From Acidobacteriota bacterium (GTDB taxonomy: Bacteria; Acidobacteriota; Vicinamibacteria; Vicinamibacterales; UBA2999), in NCBI GenBank assembly GCA_016789705.1, contig JAEUQR010000005.1:1-64000 (forward strand): 64,000 bases of DNA, given 5' to 3'. The notes under the pieces are model-generated. The model searched no databases and was not told where the DNA came from. It was given only the letters and a program-made list of their open reading frames with translations. Below, in pieces: positions 25,161 through 34,422 of the stretch. Each line of letters starts with the position of its first letter. Within the stretch, counting starts at the first letter, position 1. The translations under genes were made by a program, and so were the position numbers.

Positions 25161-26195
25161 ATGCCCGAGATGACCCGCCGCACCGCGCTCGCCCTGCTCG
25201 GCACGGCCTCCGCGGCCTGGTGGCCCGCTGGTCCGCGGGCCGCGGCCCAGCCCTCGCGCCTGGTCATCCGGACGCTGGCCGGGGACCTGCGGCCGGCCGA
25301 CGTCCGCGGCTCCGTGCTGTTCCACGAGCACCTGTCGATGCGCTTCCCGCTCGACGCCACCTCACATTTCACCGACGACGTGGCGCTCATGGTGGCGGAG
25401 GCCCGGGCGGCGAAGGCCGACGGCCTCGGGCTCATCGTCGACGGCGGCCACCCCGACATGCACCGCCGGCTCGACGCGCTCGTCCGCATCACCCGGGAGA
25501 GCGGGCTGCCGCTCGTGGCGAGCGGCGGCTACTACATGCAGCGCACCTATCCGCCGGCCCTCGAGACGCAGTCGGCCGAGACGATTGCGGATGCGCTCGT
25601 GGCCGAGGCCGCGCGCGACCGTCTGGGCGCGTTCGGCGAGATTGGTCAGCAGGGCGGCGTGTTGACCGCCACGGAGACGAAGGTGCTGCAGGCGGTGGCG
25701 AAGGCCTCGGTGCGCAGCGGGCTGCCGGTGTTCACCCACAATCCGTATCTCGGCACGCGGCCGGGCGCGGCCGACATTCCGCACGACGCCGCGCTGCGGC
25801 AGCTCGACGTGCTCGAGCAGGCCGGGGCGCGGCCGGCGTCGCTGGCGATCGGCCACGTGTGCTGTCTGCACGATCCGAAGGCCGAGATCGCCATCGCCGT
25901 GGCGAAGCGCGGCGCGTTCGTCGGGTTCGACCGCGTCACGCTCGCGCTCGTGCCCGATGCCGACAAGGTGGTCGCGGCGATGGCGCTCATCGAGGCAGGA
26001 TTCGCCGATCGCCTGCTGCTGTCGTCCGACTTCGCGTCGGCGCGGTCGCTCAGGCAGAACGGCGGCGCCGGTCTCGCCCAGACGGCGACCGTATTCGCCC
26101 CGTTGCTGCTCAAGGCCGGGCTGCCGCAGGCCACACTCACGGGCATCCTCACCGGGAATCCGAAGCGGTTCCTGGCCTGTACGCCGCGCGTCTGA
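25161..26195 (+). CDS. Phosphotriesterase-family metal hydrolase, exported
   Basis: The 344-residue protein has a twin-arginine-like signal (MTRRTALALLGTASAA). The TIM-barrel amidohydrolase signature follows: FHEHL (first metal-binding His pair, H55/H57), GEIGQQGGVL, FTHNPYLGT, IGHVCCLHD and the catalytic Asp in LLSSDFAS. The residue usually occupied by a carboxylated Lys appears to be Glu (GEIG), as in E. coli Php-type homologues. Phosphotriesterase-like enzymes are mostly lactonases or amidases; the substrate is open. It is divergent from the metal-binding gene, 73 bp away. Confidence 0.82.
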   Translation: MPEMTRRTALALLGTASAAWWPAGPRAAAQPSRLVIRTLAGDLRPADVRGSVLFHEHLSMRFPLDATSHFTDDVALMVAEARAAKADGLGLIVDGGHPDMHRRLDALVRITRESGLPLVASGGYYMQRTYPPALETQSAETIADALVAEAARDRLGAFGEIGQQGGVLTATETKVLQAVAKASVRSGLPVFTHNPYLGTRPGAADIPHDAALRQLDVLEQAGARPASLAIGHVCCLHDPKAEIAIAVAKRGAFVGFDRVTLALVPDADKVVAAMALIEAGFADRLLLSSDFASARSLRQNGGAGLAQTATVFAPLLLKAGLPQATLTGILTGNPKRFLACTPRV

Positions 26196-26209
26196 GCCCC
26201 CGTTCGCGG

Positions 26210-26237
26210 TTGACATTCCGGCGGCGGCAGCCATAAT
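26210..26237 (+). promoter_or_regulatory. Promoter of the aminotransferase gene
   Basis: A consensus -35 TTGACA (26210-26215), 16-nt spacer and CATAAT (26232-26237). The start near 26244 gives a leader of about 46 nt ending in a strong GGGGAGG ribosome site. Confidence 0.7.
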
Positions 26238-26290
26238 CCGCCCACATGCCGGCAATGCGGCAGGCGCATCAGCCCGGCGGGGAGGCGTGC

Positions 26291-27637
26291 ATGAGCGGTG
26301 TGCGGGTGTCTCGGCGTCGGTTCCTCGGCGGCTCGGCCGCCGCGTTCGGCGGACTCACCACGGGGCTCTTCGGCGCGTCGCTCGCCGCGCAGCCGAAGGC
26401 GCCGCCGCTCGCGCGGCCGCTGTCGACGCTCGTGCCGTCTGGCCCGCTCGACGAGGCCTACTGGTGGAAGGTGCGCGGCCAGTTCAACGTCGTCGACGGC
26501 CTGACCTTCATGAACAACGGCACCTACGGGCCGACGCCGCGCGTCGTCACCGAAGCGCTGGCGCGCTACGAGCGCGAACTCGCCGAAGACCCCACCGACA
26601 ACTACCGCAACGAAGGGCGCGATGCCGTGCGGGCGCGCATGGCGGCGTTCGTCGGGGCGCAGGCCGACGAGATCGCGCTCACCCGCAGCACGAGCGAAGG
26701 CATGAACATCTTCATCAGGGGCCTCGACTGGAAGGCCGGCGACGAAGTGGTCTACTGCTCGCACGAACACGGCGGCGGGATCCAGCCGCTGCAGCAGGTC
26801 GAGGCGCGGTACGGGGTGAAGCTGGTGAAGGTGGAGGTGCCGTCCCCGCCCGAGAGCGTCGATCAGATCGTGAAGATCTACGAACGGGCGATGACAGGGA
26901 AGACGCGCCTGCTGATGGTGAGCCACATGACCTACGTCACGGGCCTCATCACGCCGATCGCCGCACTCTGCGGTCTCGCGCACAGCAAAGGCGCGCTCAT
27001 CTCGGTGGACGGCGCCCACCCGCTCGGCATGCTGGATCTGAACCTGAATGCGACCGGCGTCGATCACTACGCGGCGGCGGGGCAGAAGTGGCTGCTCGCC
27101 GGCACGGGCACCGGTGTCTGCTACATCCGGCGCGACCTGCAGGACCGCATCTGGCCCCTCATGGGGTACGCGGATCAAAAAGCCGTGCACGACCCGAAGT
27201 CAACGTCGTTCGGCGCCAAGCGTTACGAACTCGGCGGGCAGCGCAACGTGCCGAGTTTCATGGCGATGGCCGAGGCGATCGACTTCCACGAGGCGATCGG
27301 GAAGAAGAACGTCGAGGCGCGTGTGCGGCAGCTGAGCACGAAGCTCCGCGGCGGGCTGAAGGGCATTCCCGGCGTGAAGATGTGGACCTCGGAGGACCCG
27401 CAGTTCGCGGCCGGGCTCACGCTCTTCTCGGTGCACCAGATTCCGATGGAGAACGTGGTGAAGGCGATCTACGACTACAACCGCGTGTGGATCCGCACGA
27501 TGACCACGGGCAACCTGAACGGTGTCCGTGCCGCCACGCACGTCTACAACATGCCGGACGAGGTGGACCGCCTGCTCGACGCCGTCACGCACGTGGCGAA
27601 GAACGCCTCGCGCTACATGACGACGACCACCGGCTGA
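26291..27637 (+). CDS. Tat-exported class V aminotransferase-fold PLP enzyme
   Basis: The 448-residue protein has a twin-arginine signal (VSRRRFLGGSAAAFGG) and a fold-type I PLP enzyme of the class V / isopenicillin N epimerase-like group. Visible motifs are FMNNGTYGPTP, TRSTSEGMNIF, SVDGAHPLGM (PLP-binding Asp) and AAAGQKWLLAGTGTG with the Schiff-base Lys near residue 266. Export of a PLP enzyme implies folding with cofactor before Tat transport. Possible activities include epimerase, lyase or desulfurase; the substrate is unknown. ATG 26291 follows a GGGGAGG ribosome site by 6 nt; an upstream in-frame ATG at 26246 would put 15 extra residues before the RR motif. Confidence 0.85.
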   Translation: MSGVRVSRRRFLGGSAAAFGGLTTGLFGASLAAQPKAPPLARPLSTLVPSGPLDEAYWWKVRGQFNVVDGLTFMNNGTYGPTPRVVTEALARYERELAEDPTDNYRNEGRDAVRARMAAFVGAQADEIALTRSTSEGMNIFIRGLDWKAGDEVVYCSHEHGGGIQPLQQVEARYGVKLVKVEVPSPPESVDQIVKIYERAMTGKTRLLMVSHMTYVTGLITPIAALCGLAHSKGALISVDGAHPLGMLDLNLNATGVDHYAAAGQKWLLAGTGTGVCYIRRDLQDRIWPLMGYADQKAVHDPKSTSFGAKRYELGGQRNVPSFMAMAEAIDFHEAIGKKNVEARVRQLSTKLRGGLKGIPGVKMWTSEDPQFAAGLTLFSVHQIPMENVVKAIYDYNRVWIRTMTTGNLNGVRAATHVYNMPDEVDRLLDAVTHVAKNASRYMTTTTG

Positions 27638-27640
27638 AGT

Positions 27641-27715
27641 GAAGTGTAACGGGGTCTGTCACGGTCACGGGCATGGGGAGACGTCTCGTGACCGTGACAG
27701 ACCCCGTTACACTTC
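27641..27715. repeat. Perfect 29-bp inverted repeat between convergent genes
   Basis: The arm 27641-27669 is the exact reverse complement of 27687-27715, with a 17-nt loop that itself contains the palindrome GAGACGTCTC. Each arm reads from its outer end GAAGTGTAACGGGGTCTGTC and continues to CACG. The hairpin fills the gap between the aminotransferase and thiolase stops. It has no T tract, so it may serve as a bidirectional terminator, but its length and perfection are more like a REP/MITE-type element. Confidence 0.9.
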
Positions 27716-27719
27716 GCCG

Positions 27720-28901
27720 TCAGACCAGTTCGACGGCGAGTGCCACGCCGTTGCCGCCGCCGAGGCACAACGTGGCGATGCCGCGCCTGCCGCCGCGATC
27801 CCTGAGGGCGTAGAGCAGCGTCGTCAGCACGCGCGCGCCGGAGGCGCCGATGGCGTGTCCGAGCGCCACGGCGCCGCCGTTGACGTTGACCCTCGCGGCG
27901 TCGATGCCGAGTTCGCGGATGACGGCCACGGCCTGCACGGCGAAGGCCTCGTTCAGTTCGAAGAGGTCCACGTCCTGCAGGTTCCAGCCGGCCTTCTTCG
28001 CCGCCTTCCGCGATGCCTCGACCGGCGTCATGAGCAGCATCTTCGGCTCGAGGCCGGTGGTGGCCTGGGCCACGATGCGGGCGAGCGGCGTGAGGCCGAG
28101 CGCCTGCGCGCGGGCCGCCGACATGACGACGAGCGCGGCGGCGCCGTCGTTCACGGGCGGCGCGTTGCCGGCCGTGACGCTGCCGTCCTTCTTGAAGGCC
28201 GGCTTCAGCCTGCCGAGGGTCTCGGGCGTGGTGTCGGCGCGCACGGACTCATCGGCGCTGAACATCACCGGGTCGCCCTTCTTCTGCGGAATCGCCACCG
28301 GCAGGATCTCGGCGGCGAACTTGCCGGCGGCCTGCGCGGCGGCGGCCTTCCGGTGGCTGTCGGCGGCAAACGCGTCCTGTTCCTCGCGCGTCACCTTGAA
28401 GGCGGCGGCCACGGTTTCACCGGCGTTGCCCATGTGCCAGTTCTCGAACGGACACCACAGGCCGTCGTGAATCATTGAGTCGACCATCTGGGCGTGGCCC
28501 ATGCGCAGGCCTTCGCGTGCCTTGGCGAGCAGGTAGGGCGCGTTGCTCATCGACTCCATGCCGCCGGCCACCGCGATCTCGATGTCGCCGGTCTGGATGC
28601 CCTGCTGCGCCAGCATCACGGCCTTGAGGCCCGAGCCGCACACCTTGTTGATCGTGAGCGCGGCGACCGCGTGGGGCAGGCCGCCCTTGAGGGCCGCCTG
28701 ACGGGCCGGCGCCTGGCCGGCGCCGGCCGACACCACGTTGCCCATGATGCATTCGTCGACCGCCGCCGGATCGACGCCGGCGCGCGCCACGGCTTCGCGC
28801 ACGGCGAGGGCGCCCAGATCGGTGGCGGACATGTCCTTCAGCGTGCCGAGGAACCTGCCGGTGGGAACACGAACGGCGCTGACGATGACGGCTTCCTGCA
28901 T
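27720..28901 (-). CDS. Acetyl-CoA acetyltransferase (thiolase)
   Basis: The 393-residue protein has the thiolase catalytic set: nucleophilic C88 in [14 protein letters not shown], His in [14 protein letters not shown] and the acid/base C379 in TLCLGGGNG. The usual GHPIG is GHAIG here. It condenses or cleaves acetyl-CoA/acetoacetyl-CoA in fatty acid, ketone body or polyhydroxyalkanoate metabolism. GGAGAGAG before ATG 28901 supports this start; the frame extends further to 29162 but covers the DciA-like gene. The upstream neighbours on this strand are unrelated in function. Confidence 0.93.
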   Translation of the reverse strand: MQEAVIVSAVRVPTGRFLGTLKDMSATDLGALAVREAVARAGVDPAAVDECIMGNVVSAGAGQAPARQAALKGGLPHAVAALTINKVCGSGLKAVMLAQQGIQTGDIEIAVAGGMESMSNAPYLLAKAREGLRMGHAQMVDSMIHDGLWCPFENWHMGNAGETVAAAFKVTREEQDAFAADSHRKAAAAQAAGKFAAEILPVAIPQKKGDPVMFSADESVRADTTPETLGRLKPAFKKDGSVTAGNAPPVNDGAAALVVMSAARAQALGLTPLARIVAQATTGLEPKMLLMTPVEASRKAAKKAGWNLQDVDLFELNEAFAVQAVAVIRELGIDAARVNVNGGAVALGHAIGASGARVLTTLLYALRDRGGRRGIATLCLGGGNGVALAVELV

Positions 28902-28924
28902 GACGGCTCTCTCCACTCTCTGCG

Positions 28925-29248
28925 TTATGACGAGGCGCCGGGGCTCGTGCGGCCCGGCCGCCTGGCAGCGCCTCCGGCGATTTCGATCTTCGCGACCACA
29001 CCGCTGCCGAGCCATGGCTCGAGCTGGCGGACGAGGTCGTGGCGCAGGCGATGGACTTCCTTCGCCCACTGCGGATCCTGCGCCTGCACCTTCAGCACGC
29101 CGCCGTCGGCGAGCGTCACCTCGGTGACCCGCGCAATCGCGGCGCCGCCAGCGGCCCGCCACGCGAAGGCGACCTTTTCGGGCGTGAGCGGCGCCTGGCG
29201 GATGGCCGTGGCGAGCACCGCCGGCAGCACGCGGCTGGCATGATCCAT
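28925..29248 (-). CDS. DUF721/DciA-like protein
   Basis: This 107-residue protein has the DUF721 pattern: a helix with [12 protein letters not shown], then a strand [21 protein letters not shown] and a short domain ending in VVAKIEIAG. Proteins with this domain include DciA, the ancestral loader of the replicative DnaB helicase. The match is by pattern and size only. It lies 23 bp upstream of thiolase and 22 bp downstream of the peptidase gene, all on the minus strand. Confidence 0.7.
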   Translation of the reverse strand: MDHASRVLPAVLATAIRQAPLTPEKVAFAWRAAGGAAIARVTEVTLADGGVLKVQAQDPQWAKEVHRLRHDLVRQLEPWLGSGVVAKIEIAGGAARRPGRTSPGASS

Positions 29249-29270
29249 CCCTCGCAGGATAACATCCGGG

Positions 29271-30620
29271 TCAGCGGACGAGGTACCACGCCTCCTGGCG
29301 CGGCCGGAAGAACTCCCACCCGCCCTCGGTGAGGTGCGCGTCGTCTTCCATCATCACGAAGACCTTCTGTCCGGCCCACTCCGGCACGGCCGTCGCGGTG
29401 TTGAGTTCGATCGAGATGTACGACCCGAGGCGCAGGCGCTTCTGCGCCTGCTGGCCGATGTCGGCACGCTGCGTGGCGCGGAAGTCGATGGAGGCGCCAA
29501 GCCCGTGCCCGTGCAGGCCGATCGGGTGCGAGTAGATCATCGCCTCGATTCCGGCGGTCTTCATCTCGGCCATCGTGTCGGTGTAGACATCGGCGGCGAG
29601 CCGGCCCGGGCGCGAATGCCGGCGCATGACCGCGTCCTGAAGCGCGTTCGTATTCCGCATCGCCGCCTTGAGGCCGGCCGGCACGTCGGTCTCGCCGTCG
29701 CGCAGCACGTAGGCCATCTTCTGCCAGTCGGTGTCGAAGCCCATGTAGCTCAGGCCGAAGTCGAGGTGCACGACGTCGCCGCGTTCGATGACGGTGGCTT
29801 CCGGTGCCACGGCGAGGAACCCGCGTGAGGTCGCGCCGGGTGTGCCGCGCCGCTGCACGCGCAGGTCGGGCTGGAACCACGTCCGCACGCCGTGCGCCCA
29901 GAGCGCGTCGTAGAGCCAGCGGCGCACGTCGCCCACGGTGGTCGTGCCGGGACGGATCACCTCGCTCGAGAGCGCGCGCCGCGTCAGCGCCTCGGTGAGC
30001 TGCACGGCCGTGCGGTAGTGCGGCATCTCGCTGGCAAGGCGCGTGTCGGCGTATTCCTCGATGAGGTCCTGCGCGCTCACGATCGACACACCGGCCGGCG
30101 TGCCGATGGCGCCCGTGATCATCCGATACGTGTCGTAGGTGAGCGAGCGCGTCATGCCGCGCGTGCCGCCGATGGCCAGGCCGATCGTCTTCGGCTTGTA
30201 CTGATCCACGAGCTGTCCGAGGCGGACCTCAGCCGGCACCGGCTCGCCGGTCTCGAAGAACTGGCGCAGGTTGTCCTCGGTGTAGCCGGTGATGGCCACG
30301 CGCTTCAGCCCGGCGTCGCCCGTGTCGATGAAGACGAAGAAGTCTCGATTGCCCACATAGGGGCGCGGTGGCGCCACGTGCTGCACGAGGGGATCGTCGT
30401 GGAACTCCTCGGTGGCCACGATCCACATGCTGATGCCGTGCCGGCGCAGCATGGGCAGCAATGCCGCGTGGCGTTCCTGCACCCAGCCTTCCCGCACGGC
30501 GATCTGGCGCGACCAGGGCAGCAGCGGCGGGGAGGTGGCGTCGGGCGCTTGCGCGGACACCGGCGCGACGAACGCGATGAGGAGGAGCAGGGCAGCGGCA
30601 GGGCGCGTGAGCGGCAGCAT
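29271..30620 (-). CDS. Secreted M24-family metallopeptidase (Xaa-Pro aminopeptidase-like)
   Basis: The 449-residue protein has a signal peptide ([15 protein letters not shown]). An N-terminal creatinase-type domain (about 30-215) follows, then the pita-bread domain with its five metal ligands: two Asp in [14 protein letters not shown], His in HGHGLG, Glu in SIELNT and Glu in MMEDDAHL. It probably removes N-terminal residues before proline from peptides in the periplasm, perhaps those imported by the TonB receptors. ATG 30620 is chosen over the longer start at 30665 for its signal peptide and because a TACGAT hexamer lies 6 nt upstream. Confidence 0.87.
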   Translation of the reverse strand: MLPLTRPAAALLLLIAFVAPVSAQAPDATSPPLLPWSRQIAVREGWVQERHAALLPMLRRHGISMWIVATEEFHDDPLVQHVAPPRPYVGNRDFFVFIDTGDAGLKRVAITGYTEDNLRQFFETGEPVPAEVRLGQLVDQYKPKTIGLAIGGTRGMTRSLTYDTYRMITGAIGTPAGVSIVSAQDLIEEYADTRLASEMPHYRTAVQLTEALTRRALSSEVIRPGTTTVGDVRRWLYDALWAHGVRTWFQPDLRVQRRGTPGATSRGFLAVAPEATVIERGDVVHLDFGLSYMGFDTDWQKMAYVLRDGETDVPAGLKAAMRNTNALQDAVMRRHSRPGRLAADVYTDTMAEMKTAGIEAMIYSHPIGLHGHGLGASIDFRATQRADIGQQAQKRLRLGSYISIELNTATAVPEWAGQKVFVMMEDDAHLTEGGWEFFRPRQEAWYLVR

Positions 30621-30626
30621 GCCGGA

Positions 30627-30632
30627 ATCGTA
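30627..30632 (-). promoter_or_regulatory. -10-like TACGAT before the M24 peptidase gene
   Basis: Reverse-strand TACGAT ends 6 nt before ATG 30620. The -35 region is not recognisable. Confidence 0.4.
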
Positions 30633-30654
30633 GCTCACGTGCTTAAATCGGGCC

Positions 30655-31227
30655 GTGCGCTCCATGCCGTCCTTCGTGCTCGCCTCCGCGTCGCCGCGCC
30701 GCCAGGAACTGCTGGCCGCTGCCGGCTACACCTTCACCGTGCGCACGGCCGATGTCGATGAGACACCGGTGGGCGGCGAGACCGCCGAGGCCTACGTGGC
30801 GCGGCTGGCCGAGGCGAAGGCGCGCGCCGTGCTGGCGCGGCACCCGGACGCGCTCGTGCTCGGCGCCGACACGACGGTGGTTGTCGATGGCGACATCCTG
30901 GCCAAACCGGCCGACGCGGCCGACGCGGCGCGCATGCTCAGCCGGCTGCAGGGCCGCGCGCACGAGGTGCTGACCGGCGTGGCGCTAGTCTCGGCGACCT
31001 GGTCACGCGTGGCCGTGGCGGCGACGAGCGTCTGGTTCGCGCCGATGCGCGAGGCCGAAATCGCGGCGTATGTCGCCTCGGGCGAGCCGATGGACAAGGC
31101 CGGCGCCTACGGCATCCAGGGGCGGGCGGCCCGCTACGTGACCCGCATCGAGGGCTCGTACAGCAACGTCGTCGGCCTGCCGGTGGCGCTCGTGCACGCG
31201 CTCCTCGCGGAATATCAGGGGGCCTGA
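30655..31227 (+). CDS. maf: Maf-family nucleotide pyrophosphatase
   Basis: The 190-residue protein has the Maf signature [10 protein letters not shown] near its start, then [32 protein letters not shown] and the C-terminal [10 protein letters not shown] and [10 protein letters not shown]. Maf proteins hydrolyse non-canonical or UTP/dTTP-type nucleotides and have been linked to septum control. A TTAAAT hexamer (30643-30648) ends 6 nt before GTG 30655; ATG 30664, three codons later, is equally possible. It is divergent from the peptidase gene. Confidence 0.92.
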   Translation: MRSMPSFVLASASPRRQELLAAAGYTFTVRTADVDETPVGGETAEAYVARLAEAKARAVLARHPDALVLGADTTVVVDGDILAKPADAADAARMLSRLQGRAHEVLTGVALVSATWSRVAVAATSVWFAPMREAEIAAYVASGEPMDKAGAYGIQGRAARYVTRIEGSYSNVVGLPVALVHALLAEYQGA

Positions 31228-31331
31228 GGGAAGATCCCGCGCCGCGCCGGCCAGCCCGGCCGCAGCCGGGGCGGTGAATCCGAGTGGAATCGCCGCCCGT
31301 CCAAAAGGCATGATTCCTGCGTTCCTGTTGG

Positions 31332-31360
31332 TTGACCGGGTGCCGGGGCGGGGATACTCT
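31332..31360 (+). promoter_or_regulatory. Promoter of the cytochrome c maturation operon
   Basis: TTGACC (31332-31337), exactly 17 nt, TACTCT (31355-31360). The leader contains a small AGAGTC/GACTCT hairpin (6-nt loop). The rest of the 177-bp gap after maf shows nothing else. Confidence 0.6.
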
Positions 31361-31404
31361 AGGCAGAGAGTCCGGTTCGACTCTGTCTCCGGAAGTCATT
31401 GACC

Positions 31405-31851
31405 ATGAAGCACAAAGCCATCAAGGTCGGAATCACGGGTCTCGTGCTCACGCTCTCGTTCGCCGGGTTGTTGTACTCGACAATGGCCGAGAGCACCGAG
31501 TACTACAAACACGTCGAAGAAGTGATGAACGAGCCGCAGATCTGGTACGGCAAGCCGCTCCAGCTCCACGGATTCGTCAAGCCCGACTCCATCTTCCGGA
31601 AACGTGAGTCGCTCGAGTACCGCTTCGAGGTGCAGAGCCAGGGCCATGTGGTCAAGGCGACCTACACCGGCATCGTGCCCGACACGTTCCAGCCCGACGC
31701 GGAAGTGGTGCTGAAGGGGGTGCTCGGCCCCGACGGTTTCGTCGTGCAGCCGAACGGCGTCATGGCGAAGTGCCCGTCGAAGTACGAGGCGCAGGTCGAC
31801 ACCAAGGGCCGCGGGGCGGCCAAACAGGGCACCACGTCCGGCGGCGAGTAA
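31405..31851 (+). CDS. ccmE: Haem chaperone CcmE, Cys-type
   Basis: The 148-residue protein has one N-terminal membrane anchor (about residues 8-26) and the OB-like beta-barrel of CcmE (QLHGFVKP, YTGIVPDTF, VVLKGVLGPDGF). It carries haem from the CcmABCD complex to the CcmF/H ligase. The haem-binding motif is CPSKY (C123, Y127), that is CxxxY instead of the usual HxxxY. Cys-type CcmE is known from archaea and some Desulfovibrio. ATG 31405 is preferred; an in-frame TTG two codons earlier also exists. Confidence 0.93.
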   Translation: MKHKAIKVGITGLVLTLSFAGLLYSTMAESTEYYKHVEEVMNEPQIWYGKPLQLHGFVKPDSIFRKRESLEYRFEVQSQGHVVKATYTGIVPDTFQPDAEVVLKGVLGPDGFVVQPNGVMAKCPSKYEAQVDTKGRGAAKQGTTSGGE

Positions 31852-31867
31852 GTCTCCGCGAGCCCGG

Positions 31868-31886
31868 GGCGCGCGCGACGCGCGCC
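31868..31886 (+). other. GC hairpin between ccmE and ccmF-H
   Basis: GGCGCGCG-CGA-CGCGCGCC makes an 8-bp stem with a 3-nt loop in the 66-bp gap. It might reduce readthrough or stabilise the ccmE message; no T tract. Confidence 0.4.
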
Positions 31887-31917
31887 TGACGTCCCTTCGT
31901 TTTCGAGATCTGCCCAC

Positions 31918-34422
31918 ATGGCCACACTTGGCGCTGTCCTGCTCCTGTCGGCGTTCGTGATCTCCGCCTATGCGGCGGCCGCCTCGGTTGTCGGTGCCCG
32001 CCGCCGCAACACCCGCCTCGTCGAAAGCGGCGTCGGCGCGCTCTATCTCGTGGCCGCCGTGATGACGGTGGCCTCCGGCGTCATCGTCCACGCCTTCGTC
32101 GTCGGCAACTACAGCATCAAGTACGTGCAGCGCTACTCCGAGAGCGCGCAGCCGCTCGGCTACAAGCTGGCGTCCTACTGGGGCGGCCTCGACGGCTCGG
32201 TCATGTTCTGGGTGTTCCTGCTGTCGCTCTTCGGCGCGGCGGCCGTGCGGATCAACAAGGAGCGGCATCGGGAGCTCATCCCGTATGTCGTCGCGACGCT
32301 GAGCGTCGTGCAGATGTTCTTCCTGTTCCTGATGATCGCGCACAACAACCCGTTCGCGACCTATCTCACCGACGCGCCGCGCGCCGGCGCCGGCCTGAAT
32401 CCGCTGCTCCAGAACTTCTACATGGCCATCCACCCGCCCACGATGTATCTGGGCTTCGTCGGGATGACCATTCCGTTCGCCTTCTGCATCGCGGCGCTCG
32501 TCACCGGGCATCTCGACGACAGCTGGCTGCGCGCCGTGCGCCGCTGGACGATGGTGTCGTGGTTCTGCCTGTCGCTCGGCCTCACGCTCGGCATGATCTG
32601 GGCCTACGAGGAACTCGGCTGGGGCGGCTTCTGGGGTTGGGATCCGGTCGAGAACGCGGGCCTGCTGCCGTGGTTCACGGCCACCGCCTTCCTGCACTCG
32701 GTGATGGTGCAGGAGCGGCGCGGCATGCTGCGGGTGTGGAACGTCACGCTCGTCATCGTCACGTTCTTCCTCACGCTCTTCGGCACCTTCATGACGCGCT
32801 CGGGCGTCGTGCAGTCGGTGCACGCCTTCGGGGAAGACAAGCAGCTCGCCATGATGTTCATGGTGTTCATGAGCGTGCTGCTCATCTTCAGCTTTGGCTG
32901 GGTGATCTACCGGCTGCCGCTGCTCAAGGCGCGCAACGAGCTCGATTCCTGGGCCTCCAAGGAAGCGGCGTTCCTCGCCAACAACTGGGTGCTGCTGTTC
33001 TCGGCGCTCTTCGTGCTCTTCGCCACTATGTTCCCGACCATCACGGAGGCGATTACCGGTGAACGGCTCACGGTGGGGCCGCCGTTCTTCAACACCTGGA
33101 TGACGCCGGTGGGCCTCATCCTGCTGCTGCTCACCGGCATCGGCCCGCTGCTCGCGTGGCGGTCGTCGTCGCTGGCCGCGATGCTGCATCAGTTCCGCTG
33201 GCCGATTCTGTCCGGCATCGGCGCCGGCGCGCTGACCCTCGCGCTCGGCATCCGCGTGTGGAGTTCGGGCCTCTGCTTCGCGTTCAGTGGCTTCGTGCTC
33301 GGCACGATCGTGCAGGAGTTCGTACGCGGCGCCGCCGTGCGCCGGACCTCCACGGGCACCGACCTCCTCACGGCGATGATCGGCCTCGTCAGCCGCAACA
33401 AGCGGCGCTACGGCGGCTACATCGTGCACGTCGGCATCGTGCTCATGTTCATGGGCTTCGCCGGCGAGGGCTTCGGCCGCGACGAGCAGGCGCTGCTCAA
33501 GCCGGGACAGACGGTGCAGGTCGATCGCTACGTGCTGCGGCTCGACAGCATCCGCGCCACGGATGACGACCAGAAGCAGATGGTCACGGCGCACGTCACG
33601 GTGATGGACACGGCGGGGAAGACCCTGGGCACGATGTATCCGGCCAAGTGGTTCTACCGCAGCCGACCGCAGGAGCCCACGACGGAGGTGGCCATCCAGC
33701 GCTCGCTCGCCGAAGACCTCTATATCGTGATGGCGGCGTTCGAGCTGGGCGAGCAGTCGGCCAGCGTGGAAGTGCACGTCAACGAACTGGTCAACTGGAT
33801 CTGGATCGGCTTCGGTCTGATGGCGCTCGGCACGGGCATCGCGCTCCTGCCCGAGACGGTCTTCGCCATGGCCGGCGCCCGCGTGGGGGCCGAAGCCGCC
33901 GCCACGCTGCTGCTCATCGGCGTGCTGCTCACGCCGGCCGGCCTGCACGCGCACACGATGCAGGAGCCGGCGGCGTCCACCCCGGCACCCGCGAGCGGCA
34001 CGCTCGTGTTCCGCTCGGCGCTCGAACGTGAACTCGCCAACGAGGTCATGTGCACCTGCGGCTGCCGGCTGCCGGCCGGCACGTGCGGCATGACCAACTG
34101 CGAGGGCAAGGCGTCGCAGCTCGCGAAGATCAAGACGCTCGTCGACGAAGGCAAAGATCGCGACGCCGTGCTCGCCAGCTTCGTGCAGGAGTTCGGCGGC
34201 CAGCACATCCTGGCGCGCCCGCTCGACGAGGGCTACCACAAGCTGCTGTGGCTGCTCCCGTACACCCTGGCCGGTCTCTCTGCCCTGGGGCTCGCGTTCA
34301 TCGCGCGCCGCTGGGCGGCGGGCCGCAGCGACACCGCGCCGGTCGGGGCCTCGGCCGCCGTGGCCGGTGTGGACCCCAGCCTCCGGCAGCAACTCGACGA
34401 TGAACTCCGCGACCTCGACTGA
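31918..34422 (+). CDS. CcmF-CcmH fusion, cytochrome c haem lyase
   Basis: The 834-residue protein joins two normally separate components. Residues about 1-640 are CcmF, with many membrane helices and the haem-handling WWD-type motif WGGFWGWDPVENA. Then comes a signal-peptide-like helix (LLLIGVLLTPAGLHA, about 660-680). A CcmH domain follows (about 700-770) with the thiol motif as CTCGCRLPAGTCGMTNC, and a final membrane helix. The leftover signal-like helix suggests that two genes fused by loss of a stop. Together the parts would receive the apocytochrome and attach haem from CcmE. The CcmH cysteines are a CxCGC variant rather than LRCxxC. Confidence 0.9.
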   Translation: MATLGAVLLLSAFVISAYAAAASVVGARRRNTRLVESGVGALYLVAAVMTVASGVIVHAFVVGNYSIKYVQRYSESAQPLGYKLASYWGGLDGSVMFWVFLLSLFGAAAVRINKERHRELIPYVVATLSVVQMFFLFLMIAHNNPFATYLTDAPRAGAGLNPLLQNFYMAIHPPTMYLGFVGMTIPFAFCIAALVTGHLDDSWLRAVRRWTMVSWFCLSLGLTLGMIWAYEELGWGGFWGWDPVENAGLLPWFTATAFLHSVMVQERRGMLRVWNVTLVIVTFFLTLFGTFMTRSGVVQSVHAFGEDKQLAMMFMVFMSVLLIFSFGWVIYRLPLLKARNELDSWASKEAAFLANNWVLLFSALFVLFATMFPTITEAITGERLTVGPPFFNTWMTPVGLILLLLTGIGPLLAWRSSSLAAMLHQFRWPILSGIGAGALTLALGIRVWSSGLCFAFSGFVLGTIVQEFVRGAAVRRTSTGTDLLTAMIGLVSRNKRRYGGYIVHVGIVLMFMGFAGEGFGRDEQALLKPGQTVQVDRYVLRLDSIRATDDDQKQMVTAHVTVMDTAGKTLGTMYPAKWFYRSRPQEPTTEVAIQRSLAEDLYIVMAAFELGEQSASVEVHVNELVNWIWIGFGLMALGTGIALLPETVFAMAGARVGAEAAATLLLIGVLLTPAGLHAHTMQEPAASTPAPASGTLVFRSALERELANEVMCTCGCRLPAGTCGMTNCEGKASQLAKIKTLVDEGKDRDAVLASFVQEFGGQHILARPLDEGYHKLLWLLPYTLAGLSALGLAFIARRWAAGRSDTAPVGASAAVAGVDPSLRQQLDDELRDLD

